The notes below the pieces were generated by a model that saw nothing but the letters and a program-made list of their open reading frames with translations, was not told the origin of the DNA and did not search any database. Shown here one piece after another: positions 38,101-46,025 of a stretch of 64,000 nt of DNA. The position numbers and the translations under genes are program-made. The stretch spans positions 124,001 to 188,000 of the forward strand of contig NZ_BBYG01000013.1 in the NCBI RefSeq assembly GCF_001184025.1, written 5' to 3'. The stretch is from Streptomyces maremycinicus (GTDB taxonomy: Bacteria; Actinomycetota; Actinomycetes; Streptomycetales; Streptomycetaceae). How positions within the stretch are numbered: position 1 is the first letter of the stretch; every line of letters starts with the position of its first letter.

Positions 38101-38671
38101 CCTCCGGCTGCCCTCGGGCTCCCCGGACCCGGCGACCTTCGACCAGATCATCGTGGGCGACTACGACGCGGACGGCCGCGTCGACCTGTTCGCCACCGCC
38201 ACCGGCGGCGAGATGTGGGCCTTCGAGGGCTACACCGGCGCCACGTTCCTGACGGTCACCAAGATCGCCAGCACCGCGTGGCTGGACCGCGACCTCGTCT
38301 CGGTCGGCGACCACGACGCCGACGGCGCCCCCGACCTGCTGTGGCGCTCCGGCTCCTCCAGCCGCCTCTACCTGCGGTTCGGCATCAAGGACAGCGCCGG
38401 CGGCTCCACCATCGCCTCCCTGTCGACGGCTGCGGCCTCCAAGACGGGCGCCGACGAGGTCTACGCCGAGGGATGGTCGACCGCCACGGTGCCCACGAGC
38501 CACCTCTACGGCACCCCGGACGTCAACGACGACGGCATCCCCGACCTCTGGGCCCTTTCCAGCGCCGGAAGCATCTACTTCTACAAGGGCGGCGCCGCGG
38601 TGATCGGCACCGGTACGGCGGTGATCAGCGCGGACAGCGCGTGGGCGACGACGAAGCTGCGCTTCGGCTGA
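35180..38671 (+). CDS. Large secreted DNRLRE / FG-GAP repeat protein, RHS-associated
   Basis: A 1,163-residue exported protein. The signal peptide (about 1-35) reads RRRFGLPASGRGRAGVAAAV then GAIGVGLLAVPLF. An acidic Ser/Glu/Asp-rich linker lies at about 310-375. A DNRLRE beta-domain covers about 437-627: it opens TVYPVFVDPTIYGKT and carries TTWNNQPDW and KKFRAEGDSAPKLTLVYN. A fibronectin-like region is at about 630-840. C-terminal FG-GAP/VCBS calcium-type repeats run from 855 to 1163 (GDTTGDGTPDLFA, GDYDADGRVDLFA, GDHDADGAPDLLW, DVNDDGIPDLWAL). Such proteins often sit beside RHS toxins in Streptomyces and may help surface display or delivery; that role is inferred. The ATG at 35180 follows GGGGAGGGGG. 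Confidence 0.85.
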   Translation: MERRRFGLPASGRGRAGVAAAVAGAIGVGLLAVPLFDDPGTPDAPAGTKQAAARPLDQETAQRQAVAAGRRVEVTALRDETSTTYARPDGSFELVAHGAPVRARVNGAWKPIDTSLARTAHGWAARATVDPVVFSAGGKESGSGRSTARGRGASGTGSASTAVRAAVYTVARGGDAVRVTDATEGFSELATLTSGGHEITLSWPGALPEPTISGSSALYRDVLDGVDLMLTAQAGGFSHVLVVHSAEAAADPALTRLSYGLSSPDLTFHLDPVTKIVTGTDRDGQEIAVSPTPYLWDSAGTYAVTEGADPEPAEESAAPAPSYSEEPGAPVGEESAAPEDGQDTDAPTATATENGDTEDDGSEDGDTGDTGATTADPAAFRQAPSAALTDAQVFALPGLAGPDPGTHMAVAGTALSAPGAASTALSIVPDADLLADPDTVYPVFVDPTIYGKTKNWTTAYKKYPSSSFYDGANYNSGTTEARVGFESTTWGLSRSFFKLGWSTSIKGASISSASIRLRETYSWSCSARETQVWLTSGISSKTTWNNQPDWKSEIGTKSFAYGYNSSCPDSYVSYDAKSVAQDAADGGWSSMTIGLRASTEDSAYAWKKFRAEGDSAPKLTLVYNRKPKTPSSVVQTPGGTCDRTTPYLHIGKRDLVLSAASSDADDTSTRQDLKYLDFELWRTGYGDSKILDKNVTVTSAGKASVTVAKSSFTNGYQYSWRVRAIDSSGAASPYAPTSDPYVCRFVYDSSVPNEPLITSTAFPAADEDGTVWSTVKFGTSGNFTFAPDEDTDVTKFQWSFNTTTYASSKTVTAGASTTVSLPPPLAGPNVLYARAVDSAGNVSIGTKYLFYVTPRDTADVAGDTTGDGTPDLFAISSAGNLWMYPSSTAGDLHVGMEAAHDDGVGLLSDPDEDGVDHAPGYWTGADGTAALIAHGGDALGADGIGDVFARMPDGRLYVYPGDGYGSVDISRRMTLRLPSGSPDPATFDQIIVGDYDADGRVDLFATATGGEMWAFEGYTGATFLTVTKIASTAWLDRDLVSVGDHDADGAPDLLWRSGSSSRLYLRFGIKDSAGGSTIASLSTAAASKTGADEVYAEGWSTATVPTSHLYGTPDVNDDGIPDLWALSSAGSIYFYKGGAAVIGTGTAVISADSAWATTKLRFG

Positions 38672-38688
38672 CCCGCCCGCAACTGCCC

Positions 38689-38728
38689 GGTACGGGGACG
38701 GAGTTCGTCAGAACTCCGTCCCCGTACC
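38689..38728. terminator. Bidirectional terminator overlapping the end of the LuxR gene
   Basis: The 18-base arm 38689-38706 (GGTACGGGGACGGAGTTC) pairs perfectly with 38711-38728 across GTCA. The loop holds the stop codon of the minus-strand regulator, so one arm also encodes that protein's last residues (GTGTEF). Confidence 0.85.
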
Positions 38729-39445
38729 CGTTTCCGGGTTCCGGGAGGTGTGCGGCAGCGGGCCCGCGCGGTCCAGCAGCCCCGTGCGGGCCGCGAGCGC
38801 CGCCGCCTCCAGCCGGGAGCCGACGCCCAGCTTCATCAGGACCCGCTGGACGTGCGTGCGGGCCGTGGAGGGGGCGATGCCCATGCCGGCGGCGATCAGC
38901 CGGGTGTCCTCGCCGTCCGCGACCCGGACCAGGACCTCCACCTCACGGGGCGTGAGCATCTGGAGGAGCCGCTGGCCCTCGTCGTCGGGCTGTGCGGCCG
39001 GGTTCAACAACTCGCTGAACGCGCCCTGGAGCAGCGTCGGAGCCACCGCCGCCTCACCCGACCGCGCCTTCATGATGGCCCGCTCGACGCCCTCTATGCG
39101 CTCGTCGTGGCGTACGTAGCCGGAGGCGCCCGCGGCGAAGGCCGCCGCGATCCCGCGGGGGCTCGGCACCGGGCCGAGGACCAGGACCGCCACCTGGGGC
39201 CGCTCCCGCTTGATGCGGACCACCGGGTCGAAGATGCCCGGCTCGGCCGGGACCGCCGTGCCCAGCAGGCACACCTCCGGGGCGCGCGTGATCACCAGCT
39301 CGGCCGCCCCCGCGGTCGGTGCCGCCGCGGCGAGCACCCGGTGCCCCCGCAGTTTGAGCGCCGAGGCCAGTGCCTCGGCGAGCAGTCGGTGGTCGTCGAC
39401 CACCATCAGCCGCACTCCCAACGAGCAACCCCCCAGTCCCCCCAT
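38708..39445 (-). CDS. Atypical orphan LuxR-type response regulator
   Basis: A protein of about 245 residues. The pseudo-receiver starts VRLMVVDDHRLLAEALASAL, but the place of the phospho-acceptor Asp reads EVCLLGTAVPAE, with Gly where Asp is expected, so normal phosphorylation is unlikely. The C-terminal LuxR helix-turn-helix has LTPREVEVLVRVADG and GIAPSTARTHVQRVLMKLG. The start is uncertain: ATG 39445, or an internal TTG/GTG shortly before VRLMVVDD with a GGGGGG site. Its signal and targets are unknown. It lies between the FG-GAP gene and the PQQ-propeller genes. Confidence 0.82.
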   Translation of the reverse strand: MGGLGGCSLGVRLMVVDDHRLLAEALASALKLRGHRVLAAAAPTAGAAELVITRAPEVCLLGTAVPAEPGIFDPVVRIKRERPQVAVLVLGPVPSPRGIAAAFAAGASGYVRHDERIEGVERAIMKARSGEAAVAPTLLQGAFSELLNPAAQPDDEGQRLLQMLTPREVEVLVRVADGEDTRLIAAGMGIAPSTARTHVQRVLMKLGVGSRLEAAALAARTGLLDRAGPLPHTSRNPETGTGTEF

Positions 39446-39621
39446 GGATGCCCACACGGACTCACACGGACCCTCGCGGACCAACAAAAGGGTGCCCCCC
39501 GGCACCCCGTTCTCATGCCCCCGGAAGCTACACGCTTGTTCGACGTTGCGCTCCCCCTACCGGTGAGAAGTGCCCGGATCGCCGAAATTCCTCACATTCG
39601 AGGGTCATGGGCGATAAATGA

Positions 39622-39653
39622 ACGGCCCCGCCCCTGAGCAGGGGCGGGGCCGT
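39622..39653 (-). terminator. Terminator downstream of the tandem PQQ-propeller genes
   Basis: ACGGCCCCGCCCCT (39622-39635) pairs perfectly with 39640-39653 across a GAGC loop, 17 bases past the stop codon at 39671. Confidence 0.85.
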
Positions 39654-39670
39654 CACGGCGATGCGGACGA

Positions 39671-41797
39671 TCAGCCGCCCGCGCCGTAGGCGACCGCGAG
39701 GTACTGGGGGTCGCCGCTGGAGAGCGAGCCGTCGTCGGCGTACACCTCGGACATGAACAGGCGTCCCTGGGAGTAGAGGACCTCGGAGTACTCCGGGGAC
39801 ATGCTGGTCTCCAGGTCGCGCACCGCCTCCGTGGAGGGGTTCTCCAGCAGCTTGGTCTCCTTGAAGGAGGTTCCGGCGATGCTGACGACCTGGCCGCCCT
39901 TGTCGTACGGCGGCCGCTTGTAGGCGATCAGATTGCTGCCGTCCATGCGCAGCGGGTAGATCGTGTAGCCGTCGCCGGCGTCCGCGCGCTGGCCGGTCTG
40001 CTTGCCGGTGGCCAGGTCGAAGGCGATGACCTCGTTGGTCCGGCTGTACTCGCCGGTGCCGTCGTGCTCCTCGGTCGGGACGTAGATCCGGTCGTTGCCG
40101 ACGGCCAGGCCGGTGCAGGCCTCGATCCTGGTGATGCCCTCGCAGTCGGCCGCGTACTGGTCGCCGGGGACCGAGATACGGGTGCGCAGTTTGCCGGTCT
40201 TGTTGTCGATGGAGAAGAAGTCCGAGATGCCGCTGCCGTCACCGGCGCTGTCGCCGACGTCGGCGGCCACCACCAGGGGGTCGCTGGACACGACGGACGC
40301 GTAGTCGATGCCCGTGGCCAGCTTGTACTCCGAGATCACCTTGCCGGACACCGGGTCGATGGTCTGGATGTTCAGCTCGGGGTTGTCGTACGCGCCGCAC
40401 TTGCGGACGGCCACCAGCTTCGGGCCGCCGCCGTAGCCGGCGTCGTAGCAGGTGTCGGCCGGCTTCGGCGACCAGAGCACCTTGCCGGAGTCGATGTCGA
40501 AGGCGGCGCCGCCGTTGGTGCTGCCGAGGGCCACCGTGTTCGCGCTGACCGTCACGTTGTTGAAACTGATCGGGTAGTCACCGGAGTTGACGGTCTTCTT
40601 CCACAGCTGCTTGCCCGCGGCGAGGTCGATCGCCGCGACCTGGTCGCAGCCCGCCGTGTCGGCCGTGCTCGCCTGGAAGGTGACCGCCGTGCGGTAGTCG
40701 TCGGTGGCGAACCTGCTGGCCTCGCAGACCGGGCCGGGCAGCGGGATCGACCAGAGCTTGGTGCCCTTGTCGAGGTCGTAGCCGGCGATCTCGTTGACGC
40801 CCGTCTTCACGTACGCCTTGTCGGTCACCCAGGAGCCCTTGACGCCGACGCTGTCGTCCTTCTTGATGACGGGCATCGGGACCTTGAAGAGGACGTCCGC
40901 GGCCGGGTTCGCCGGTACCTTCTCCTTGCCGCCGGAGGCCGTGCCGCCGGTGCCTCCCTTGTCGCCGGTGTCACCCCCGCCGCCGGTCGGGCCCGCGGGA
41001 CCCGCCTCCTCCTTCTTGCCGCCGTCGGACTGGGAGTACCAGACGCCGCCACCGACGATCAGCGCGATCGCGACGACCGCGCCGACGATGATCGCCACCT
41101 GTGCGTTGAACTTCTTGCCGACCCCGGCGCCCGGTCCCTGGCCGGGGCCGCCGGCCTGCGGGTGCATGGGCATGGTGGGCTGGCCCGGGTAGCCGTAACC
41201 CGGCTGGGCGGCCGGATAACCCGGCTGACCCGGGTAGCCGTAACCGGGCTGCTGGCCGTACGGCGGCGTCGGCTGGCCGTAGGGGCCCGGCTGCTGGGGC
41301 TGACCGTACGCGGAGGGCGTCGGCGTGCCCGGCTGGGCCGGGTAGCCGTAACCGGGAGCGGCGGCCGGTGGCTGCGGGGACGCGGCCGGCCCGCCGGGCG
41401 CCTGCGGATAGCCGTAGCCCGGCTGGGGCTGCTGCGGGGGCCCGGACGGGACCGGCGGCGGAGGAGTCTGCGGCTGCTGGGCCGCCTGGGCCGGGGCCTG
41501 CGGGGCCTGCGGGGCCTGCGGGGCCTGCGGGGCCTGCGGGGCCTGCGGGGCCTGCGGGGCCTGCGGGGCCTGCGGGTAGCCGTAGCCCGGTGCCGGGGAC
41601 TTCGTCAGGTCGGGGGCCGGCGGCTGCGGCGCCGCGCCCTGGGGCTTCGCGTCCTGGGGCTTCGTGGCCTCGGGCTTCGCGTCCTGGGGCTTCGCGTCCT
41701 GCACGGGCGTGTCCTGCGGCGGCTGGGGCGGGCCGAAACCGCCCTGCTGGGGCTGCTGCGGGGGCTGGTTCGGCGGCGGGGGCGGCGGCTGGGTCAT
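39671..41797 (-). CDS. Membrane-anchored PQQ-like beta-propeller protein with P/Q-rich N-terminus (copy 1)
   Basis: A 708-residue protein. Residues 1-225 are a Pro/Gln/Gly/Tyr-rich cytoplasmic tail with nine perfect QAP repeats and several PGYGYP units. One membrane segment lies at about 229-251 (VAIIVGAVVAIALIVGGGVW). The rest is an outside beta-propeller with PQQ-type blades (GYDLDKGTKLWSIPLPG, AAIDLAAGKQLWKKTV, FDIDSGKVLWSPK). PQQ-type Ala/Trp motifs do not prove cofactor binding; many such actinobacterial proteins are structural or sensor-like. The ATG at 41797 starts TQPPPPPPNQ. It is a paralogue of the next gene upstream. Confidence 0.85.
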   Translation of the reverse strand: MTQPPPPPPNQPPQQPQQGGFGPPQPPQDTPVQDAKPQDAKPEATKPQDAKPQGAAPQPPAPDLTKSPAPGYGYPQAPQAPQAPQAPQAPQAPQAPQAPQAPAQAAQQPQTPPPPVPSGPPQQPQPGYGYPQAPGGPAASPQPPAAAPGYGYPAQPGTPTPSAYGQPQQPGPYGQPTPPYGQQPGYGYPGQPGYPAAQPGYGYPGQPTMPMHPQAGGPGQGPGAGVGKKFNAQVAIIVGAVVAIALIVGGGVWYSQSDGGKKEEAGPAGPTGGGGDTGDKGGTGGTASGGKEKVPANPAADVLFKVPMPVIKKDDSVGVKGSWVTDKAYVKTGVNEIAGYDLDKGTKLWSIPLPGPVCEASRFATDDYRTAVTFQASTADTAGCDQVAAIDLAAGKQLWKKTVNSGDYPISFNNVTVSANTVALGSTNGGAAFDIDSGKVLWSPKPADTCYDAGYGGGPKLVAVRKCGAYDNPELNIQTIDPVSGKVISEYKLATGIDYASVVSSDPLVVAADVGDSAGDGSGISDFFSIDNKTGKLRTRISVPGDQYAADCEGITRIEACTGLAVGNDRIYVPTEEHDGTGEYSRTNEVIAFDLATGKQTGQRADAGDGYTIYPLRMDGSNLIAYKRPPYDKGGQVVSIAGTSFKETKLLENPSTEAVRDLETSMSPEYSEVLYSQGRLFMSEVYADDGSLSSGDPQYLAVAYGAGG
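41493..41573 (-). repeat. Nine perfect 9-bp repeats encoding (QAP)9
   Basis: GGGGCCTGC repeats nine times without error on the plus strand. On the coding (minus) strand each unit adds Gln-Ala-Pro. Such in-frame, perfect arrays are prone to slippage and length change. Confidence 0.92.
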
Positions 41798-41880
41798 GGT
41801 GTGGATACCTCGGGAGAACGCTCGGAGAGCTCGGGCGGCGGACGGGGACGACGACGGGGCGGGGAAGGCGGTGGGTCGCC

Positions 41881-43692
41881 TCACTTGCCGTAGGCGAGCA
41901 TCAGCTTCTCCTTCGTGTCGTCGTTGCCCGTCAGCCGGGTGGAGGAGAGGTAGAGGCGCCCGTCGACCCAGGCGAGGTCGCGCGAGTAGAAGCTGTCCTC
42001 GATCTCGGCGGTGCTCTCGGGCAGTTGCATCAGCGTCTTCGGCGTGTGGGCGGTCCCGGCCGTCGGGATGCCCACCACCCGGCCGGCCGCGTCGTACGAC
42101 GGCTCCACGTACGCGACGAGGTTGCCGCCCTCGACCTTCACGGGCAGCATCGCCTCGTCGGTCGGGGACTTCACGCGCCACTTCTCCTTGCCGGTGGAGA
42201 GGTCGATCGCCACGATCTCGTTGGGACCGGTGGTCGACTCGGTCGGCAGGTAGAGCGTGTTCGCGTCGGAGGCGGTGCCCGTGCAGCCCGTCAGATTGCG
42301 CTGGAGGAAGCCGGAGTCGCATTCGGGCGCGAAGTCCTCGTCGAAGCCGACCTGGGAGCGGTAGCCGCCGTCCGGCTTGAACGTCGCGATGTTCCAGCTG
42401 TTCTTGTCCTCGTTGGTGCTGTAGACCACCAGCGGGTCGACGGAGTACGTCTTCGCGACCGACCAGCCCTTGTCGAACTTCTGGCTCCACTTGACCTTGC
42501 CGGTCGCCGGGTCCAGTTCCTGGATCTCGTCGTGCTCGTTGGCCTCGGTCGCGTCGCAGGACGCCACCGAGATCAGCCGGGTCCCGCCCGCGAAGGCCGT
42601 CGGGAAGCACGCGTCGCCGTACTTCTGCTTGTCGTACAACTTCTTGCCGGTGCGCACGTCGTACGCCGTGCCGAACTGCGAGCGGCCCACCATCAGGGTG
42701 TTGCCGGCCAGCGACAGCTCGATGCTGATGGCGCTGTCGAACAGCGCGCCGTCCGCGACCACGCCCTTCCAGCCCTTGGCGCCGGTGTCGAGGTCGATCT
42801 GCTGGAGCTGGTTGCACTTGGCGCGGTCGCTGGTGCCGCTCATGTACGCCACGACGACCTTGTCGTCGGCCGTCTTCTGCGGGGTGACCGCGCAGATCTT
42901 CTGCGGCAGGGCGATGGTGTCCCAGGTGGGCTTGCCGTCACCGACGTTGTACGCGACGACCTCCTTGTAGGCCGCCTTCACGGCCGTCTTGGAGGTGATC
43001 CACATGCCGGGGGCCTCGGCACCGGAGGCGGGCGCGTCGGGCGCCTCCTTGTACCAGAGCACCTTCGCTTCGCCCGCCTTGCGGTCCGCGTTGAAGTCCT
43101 CGGTGTCCTCGCCGCCGTCGCCGCTGCCGTCACCGGGGTTGACCGGTGCGCCGCTCGACGAGGCCTTGCCGTCGTCGCTCGGACCGGCGACCGGCTTCTT
43201 GCCGCCCTCGTCGTCGCCGCCCGTGACCGCGAACACGGTCCCGCCGATCACCAGCAGCGCCGCCACCGCGGCCCCGACCACCAGCGCGGGCCGCCCCTTG
43301 AAGGGGTTGCGCCCGCCGGGCGGGGTACCGGGCGCGCCGGGGAACTGGGGCGGCTGCGGGTAGCCGTAGCCCGGCTGCTGCCCGTAGGGCCCGGCCGGCT
43401 GGCCGTACGGCCCCGGCTGACCGTAGGGTCCCGGCTGCTGCGGCTGACCGTAGGGTCCTGCCTGCGGCGGATGCCCGTACGGACCCGGCTGCTGCGGCTG
43501 TTGCTGCGGATACCCGTAGCCCGGCTGCGGCGGCTGGGCGGGCGGGCCCTGCGGCGGCTGCGGCGGCATCTGGGGCGCGCCGAAGCCGCCCTGCGGCGGC
43601 TGTGGTGCCTGCGGCTGGTGCGGTGCCTGCGGCTGGTCCTGCGGTGCTCCGAAACCACCGTGCTGCGGCGGCTGATCCGGCGGCGTAGCCAT
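41881..43692 (-). CDS. Membrane-anchored PQQ-like beta-propeller protein with P/Q-rich N-terminus (copy 2)
   Basis: A 603-residue paralogue of the 39671-41797 protein. The P/Q/G-rich tail spans 1-125 with PYGQP and GYGYPQ units. One membrane segment is at about 134-157 (ALVVGAAVAALLVIGGTVFA). The outside propeller has blades such as EIQELDPATGKVKWSQKFD and VAIDLSTGKEKWRVKSP. It lies 83 bases upstream of copy 1 on the same strand; the pair looks like a tandem duplication and probably one operon. The ATG at 43692 begins ATPPDQPPQ. Confidence 0.85.
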   Translation of the reverse strand: MATPPDQPPQHGGFGAPQDQPQAPHQPQAPQPPQGGFGAPQMPPQPPQGPPAQPPQPGYGYPQQQPQQPGPYGHPPQAGPYGQPQQPGPYGQPGPYGQPAGPYGQQPGYGYPQPPQFPGAPGTPPGGRNPFKGRPALVVGAAVAALLVIGGTVFAVTGGDDEGGKKPVAGPSDDGKASSSGAPVNPGDGSGDGGEDTEDFNADRKAGEAKVLWYKEAPDAPASGAEAPGMWITSKTAVKAAYKEVVAYNVGDGKPTWDTIALPQKICAVTPQKTADDKVVVAYMSGTSDRAKCNQLQQIDLDTGAKGWKGVVADGALFDSAISIELSLAGNTLMVGRSQFGTAYDVRTGKKLYDKQKYGDACFPTAFAGGTRLISVASCDATEANEHDEIQELDPATGKVKWSQKFDKGWSVAKTYSVDPLVVYSTNEDKNSWNIATFKPDGGYRSQVGFDEDFAPECDSGFLQRNLTGCTGTASDANTLYLPTESTTGPNEIVAIDLSTGKEKWRVKSPTDEAMLPVKVEGGNLVAYVEPSYDAAGRVVGIPTAGTAHTPKTLMQLPESTAEIEDSFYSRDLAWVDGRLYLSSTRLTGNDDTKEKLMLAYGK

Positions 43693-43752
43693 CAGCGTGT
43701 TCCCCCTATGTCACTGGTTTTTAGCCACGCCCCCAGGTCAGTGACCCGCCCG

Positions 43753-43783
43753 GAGCCGTCTTCAGAAAGTTCTCAGACGGCTC
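43753..43783 (-). terminator. Possible terminator of the ABC-F gene
   Basis: GAGCCGTCT (43753-43761) is complementary to AGACGGCTC (43775-43783) with a 13-base loop. It lies about 100 bases past the ABC-F stop and before the propeller gene start. Could also be an operator for copy 2. Confidence 0.4.
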
Positions 43784-43883
43784 TTTCTATCACCCGTGAC
43801 GGACGGCCCCCGGGGCCCGTCCACCCCTGTTCCCAAGGGAGGACCGGCCCGTGACGCCGTCGTTATGCGCCTTCACGCGCCCT

Positions 43884-45692
43884 TCACGCGTCCTCGGCGA
43901 GTTCCAGCCACCGCAGCTCCAGTTCCTCGCGCTCGCCCACCAGTTGCCGCAGCTCGGCGTCGAGTTCGGCGACCTTCGCGAAGTCGGTGGCGTGGTCGGC
44001 GATCCGGCCGTGCAGCTTGGCCTCCTTCTCGGAGACCTTGTCCAACTGCCGCTCGATCTTCTGGAGTTCCTTCTTGGCGGCGCGCTGGTCGGCGGCGCTC
44101 CGCTCGGGCGCGGCCTTGGTCGTGGCGGCCGCCGGGGCCGAGGCCGCCGCGGTCTCCTCCATCCGGCGCCGGCGCTCGATGTACTCGTCGATGCCGCGCG
44201 GGAGCATCCGCAGGGCGGCGTCGCCGAGGAGGGCGAAGACCCGGTCGGTGGTCCGCTCGACGAAGAAACGGTCGTGGGAGATGACGATCATCGAGCCGGG
44301 CCAGCCGTCGAGGAGGTCCTCGAGCTGGGTGAGGGTCTCGATGTCGAGGTCGTTGGTGGGCTCGTCCAGGAAGAGGACGTTGGGCTCGTCCATCAGCAGG
44401 CGCAGGATCTGGAGGCGGCGGCGCTCACCGCCCGACAGGTCCCCGACCGGCGTCCACTGCTTGTCCTTGTTGAAGCCGAACGTCTCGCAGAGCTGCCCGG
44501 CGGTCATCTCCCGTCCCTTGCCCAGGTCGACGCGCTCGCGCACCTGCTGCACGGCCTCCAGGACCCGCAGGGCGGGGTCGAGTTCGGCGACCTCCTGGGA
44601 GAGGTAGGCGAGCTTGACGGTCTTGCCGACGACGATCCGGCCGGCCACCGGCTGCGCCTCGCCCTCGGTGCGGGCGGCCTCGGCCAGGGCCCGCAGCAGC
44701 GAGGTCTTGCCGGCGCCGTTGACACCGACGAGGCCGACGCGGTCACCGGGGCCGAGGTGCCAGGTGATGTGCTCGAGCAGCACCTTGGGACCGGCCTGGA
44801 CGGTGACGTCCTCCAGGTCGAAGACCGTCCGGCCGAGGCGGGAGGACGCGAACTTCATCAGTTCGCTGCTGTCGCGGGGCGGGGGCACGTCCTTGATGAG
44901 CTCGTTGGCGGCCTCCACGCGGAACCGCGGCTTGGACGTCCGCGCGGGTGCGCCGCGGCGCAGCCAGGCCAGCTCCTTGCGGACCAGGTTCTGCCGCTTG
45001 ACCTCCTCGGTCGCGGCGATGCGCTCACGCTCGGCGCGCGCGAAGACGTAGTCGGAGTAGCCGCCCTCGTACTCGTGGACGGCGCCGCGCTGCACGTCCC
45101 ACATGCGGGTGCAGACCTGGTCGAGGAACCAGCGGTCGTGGGTGACGCACACGAGCGCGGAGCGGCGCTCGCGCAGGTGCCGGGCCAGCCAGGAGATGCC
45201 CTCGACGTCGAGGTGGTTGGTCGGCTCGTCCAGGACGATCAGGTCCTGCTCCTCGATCAGCAGCTTGGCGAGCGCGATCCGGCGGCGCTCACCGCCGGAG
45301 AGCGGGCCGATGACGGTGTCCAGCCCCTGCGGGAACCCGGGCAGGTCGAGCCCGCCGAACAGTCCCGTCAGCACGTCCCGGACCTTGGCGTTGCCCGCCC
45401 ACTCGTGGTCGGCCATGTCCCGGATGACCTCGTGCCGGACGGTCGCGGTCGAGTCGAGCGAGTCGTGCTGGGTGAGGACGCCCATGCGCACCCCGCCGGA
45501 GTGCGTGACCCGGCCGGAGTCGGTCTCCTCCAGCTTGGCGAGCATCCGGATCAGCGTGGTCTTCCCGTCGCCGTTGCGGCCGACGACACCGATCCGGTCC
45601 CCTTCGGACACGCCGAGCGAGATGCCGTCGAGGAGCGCACGGGTCCCGTACACCTTGCTGACGTTCTCGACATTGACCAGATTGACGGCCAT
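43884..45692 (-). CDS. ABC-F family ATPase (two ABC domains, no membrane domain)
   Basis: A 602-residue soluble protein. The first ABC domain has Walker A GRNGDGKT, a signature LSGGERRRIALAKLL and Walker B LIVLDEPTNHLDVEG. The second has GVNGAGKT, LSGGERRRLQILRLL and VLFLDEPTNDLD. A C-terminal basic coiled-coil (about 515-600, KKELQKIERQLDKVSEKEAK) is like that of Uup. ABC-F proteins act on ribosomes or, for Uup, on branched DNA; resistance variants exist, but this is more like the housekeeping Uup type. The ATG at 45692 follows AGGAGAG. Confidence 0.9.
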   Translation of the reverse strand: MAVNLVNVENVSKVYGTRALLDGISLGVSEGDRIGVVGRNGDGKTTLIRMLAKLEETDSGRVTHSGGVRMGVLTQHDSLDSTATVRHEVIRDMADHEWAGNAKVRDVLTGLFGGLDLPGFPQGLDTVIGPLSGGERRRIALAKLLIEEQDLIVLDEPTNHLDVEGISWLARHLRERRSALVCVTHDRWFLDQVCTRMWDVQRGAVHEYEGGYSDYVFARAERERIAATEEVKRQNLVRKELAWLRRGAPARTSKPRFRVEAANELIKDVPPPRDSSELMKFASSRLGRTVFDLEDVTVQAGPKVLLEHITWHLGPGDRVGLVGVNGAGKTSLLRALAEAARTEGEAQPVAGRIVVGKTVKLAYLSQEVAELDPALRVLEAVQQVRERVDLGKGREMTAGQLCETFGFNKDKQWTPVGDLSGGERRRLQILRLLMDEPNVLFLDEPTNDLDIETLTQLEDLLDGWPGSMIVISHDRFFVERTTDRVFALLGDAALRMLPRGIDEYIERRRRMEETAAASAPAAATTKAAPERSAADQRAAKKELQKIERQLDKVSEKEAKLHGRIADHATDFAKVAELDAELRQLVGEREELELRWLELAEDA

Positions 45693-46025
45693 TTCTCTCC
45701 TGCCACGGGGGATGCTCGACCCTCCAGGGTAGTCGGCACGACGGACACCCCCGGGTGCCCGGCTTCTTTCGCGGTCCCAGAGGCGTCCGTGGCTTCCGCA
45801 AGCGCGTGCGAACGCCGTGCGCGCCGTCCCCCGGCGTCGTGCGCGCCGGCAGCGCACGCCCCCGGCCACGGGCGTCCGGGCGCCGACTCCCGCCGACTCC
45901 CGCCGAGCGGCGAACGGTTGCGCGCGGGGCGGACACCACCCCGCGCACGCCGGGTCCGGCGGGGGCGGGAGCGGGGCGGGAGGGCCTCTCGGGCGGGCGG
46001 GGTCGTGCGGGGCGGGGCGGGATCG
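45693..46025. other. GC-rich intergenic region between ABC-F and ankyrin/HEAT genes
   Basis: These 333 bases hold G/C-rich short repeats (for example CTCCCGCCGA twice around 45890-45906 and GGGGCGGGA runs near 45973-46020) but no convincing gene. The ABC-F promoter should be here. Confidence 0.4.

Noticed and set aside
39671-42817. One continuous minus-strand frame joining both propeller genes
   Set aside because: The upstream part is out of frame with the second propeller gene, whose own frame and start at 43692 are clear.
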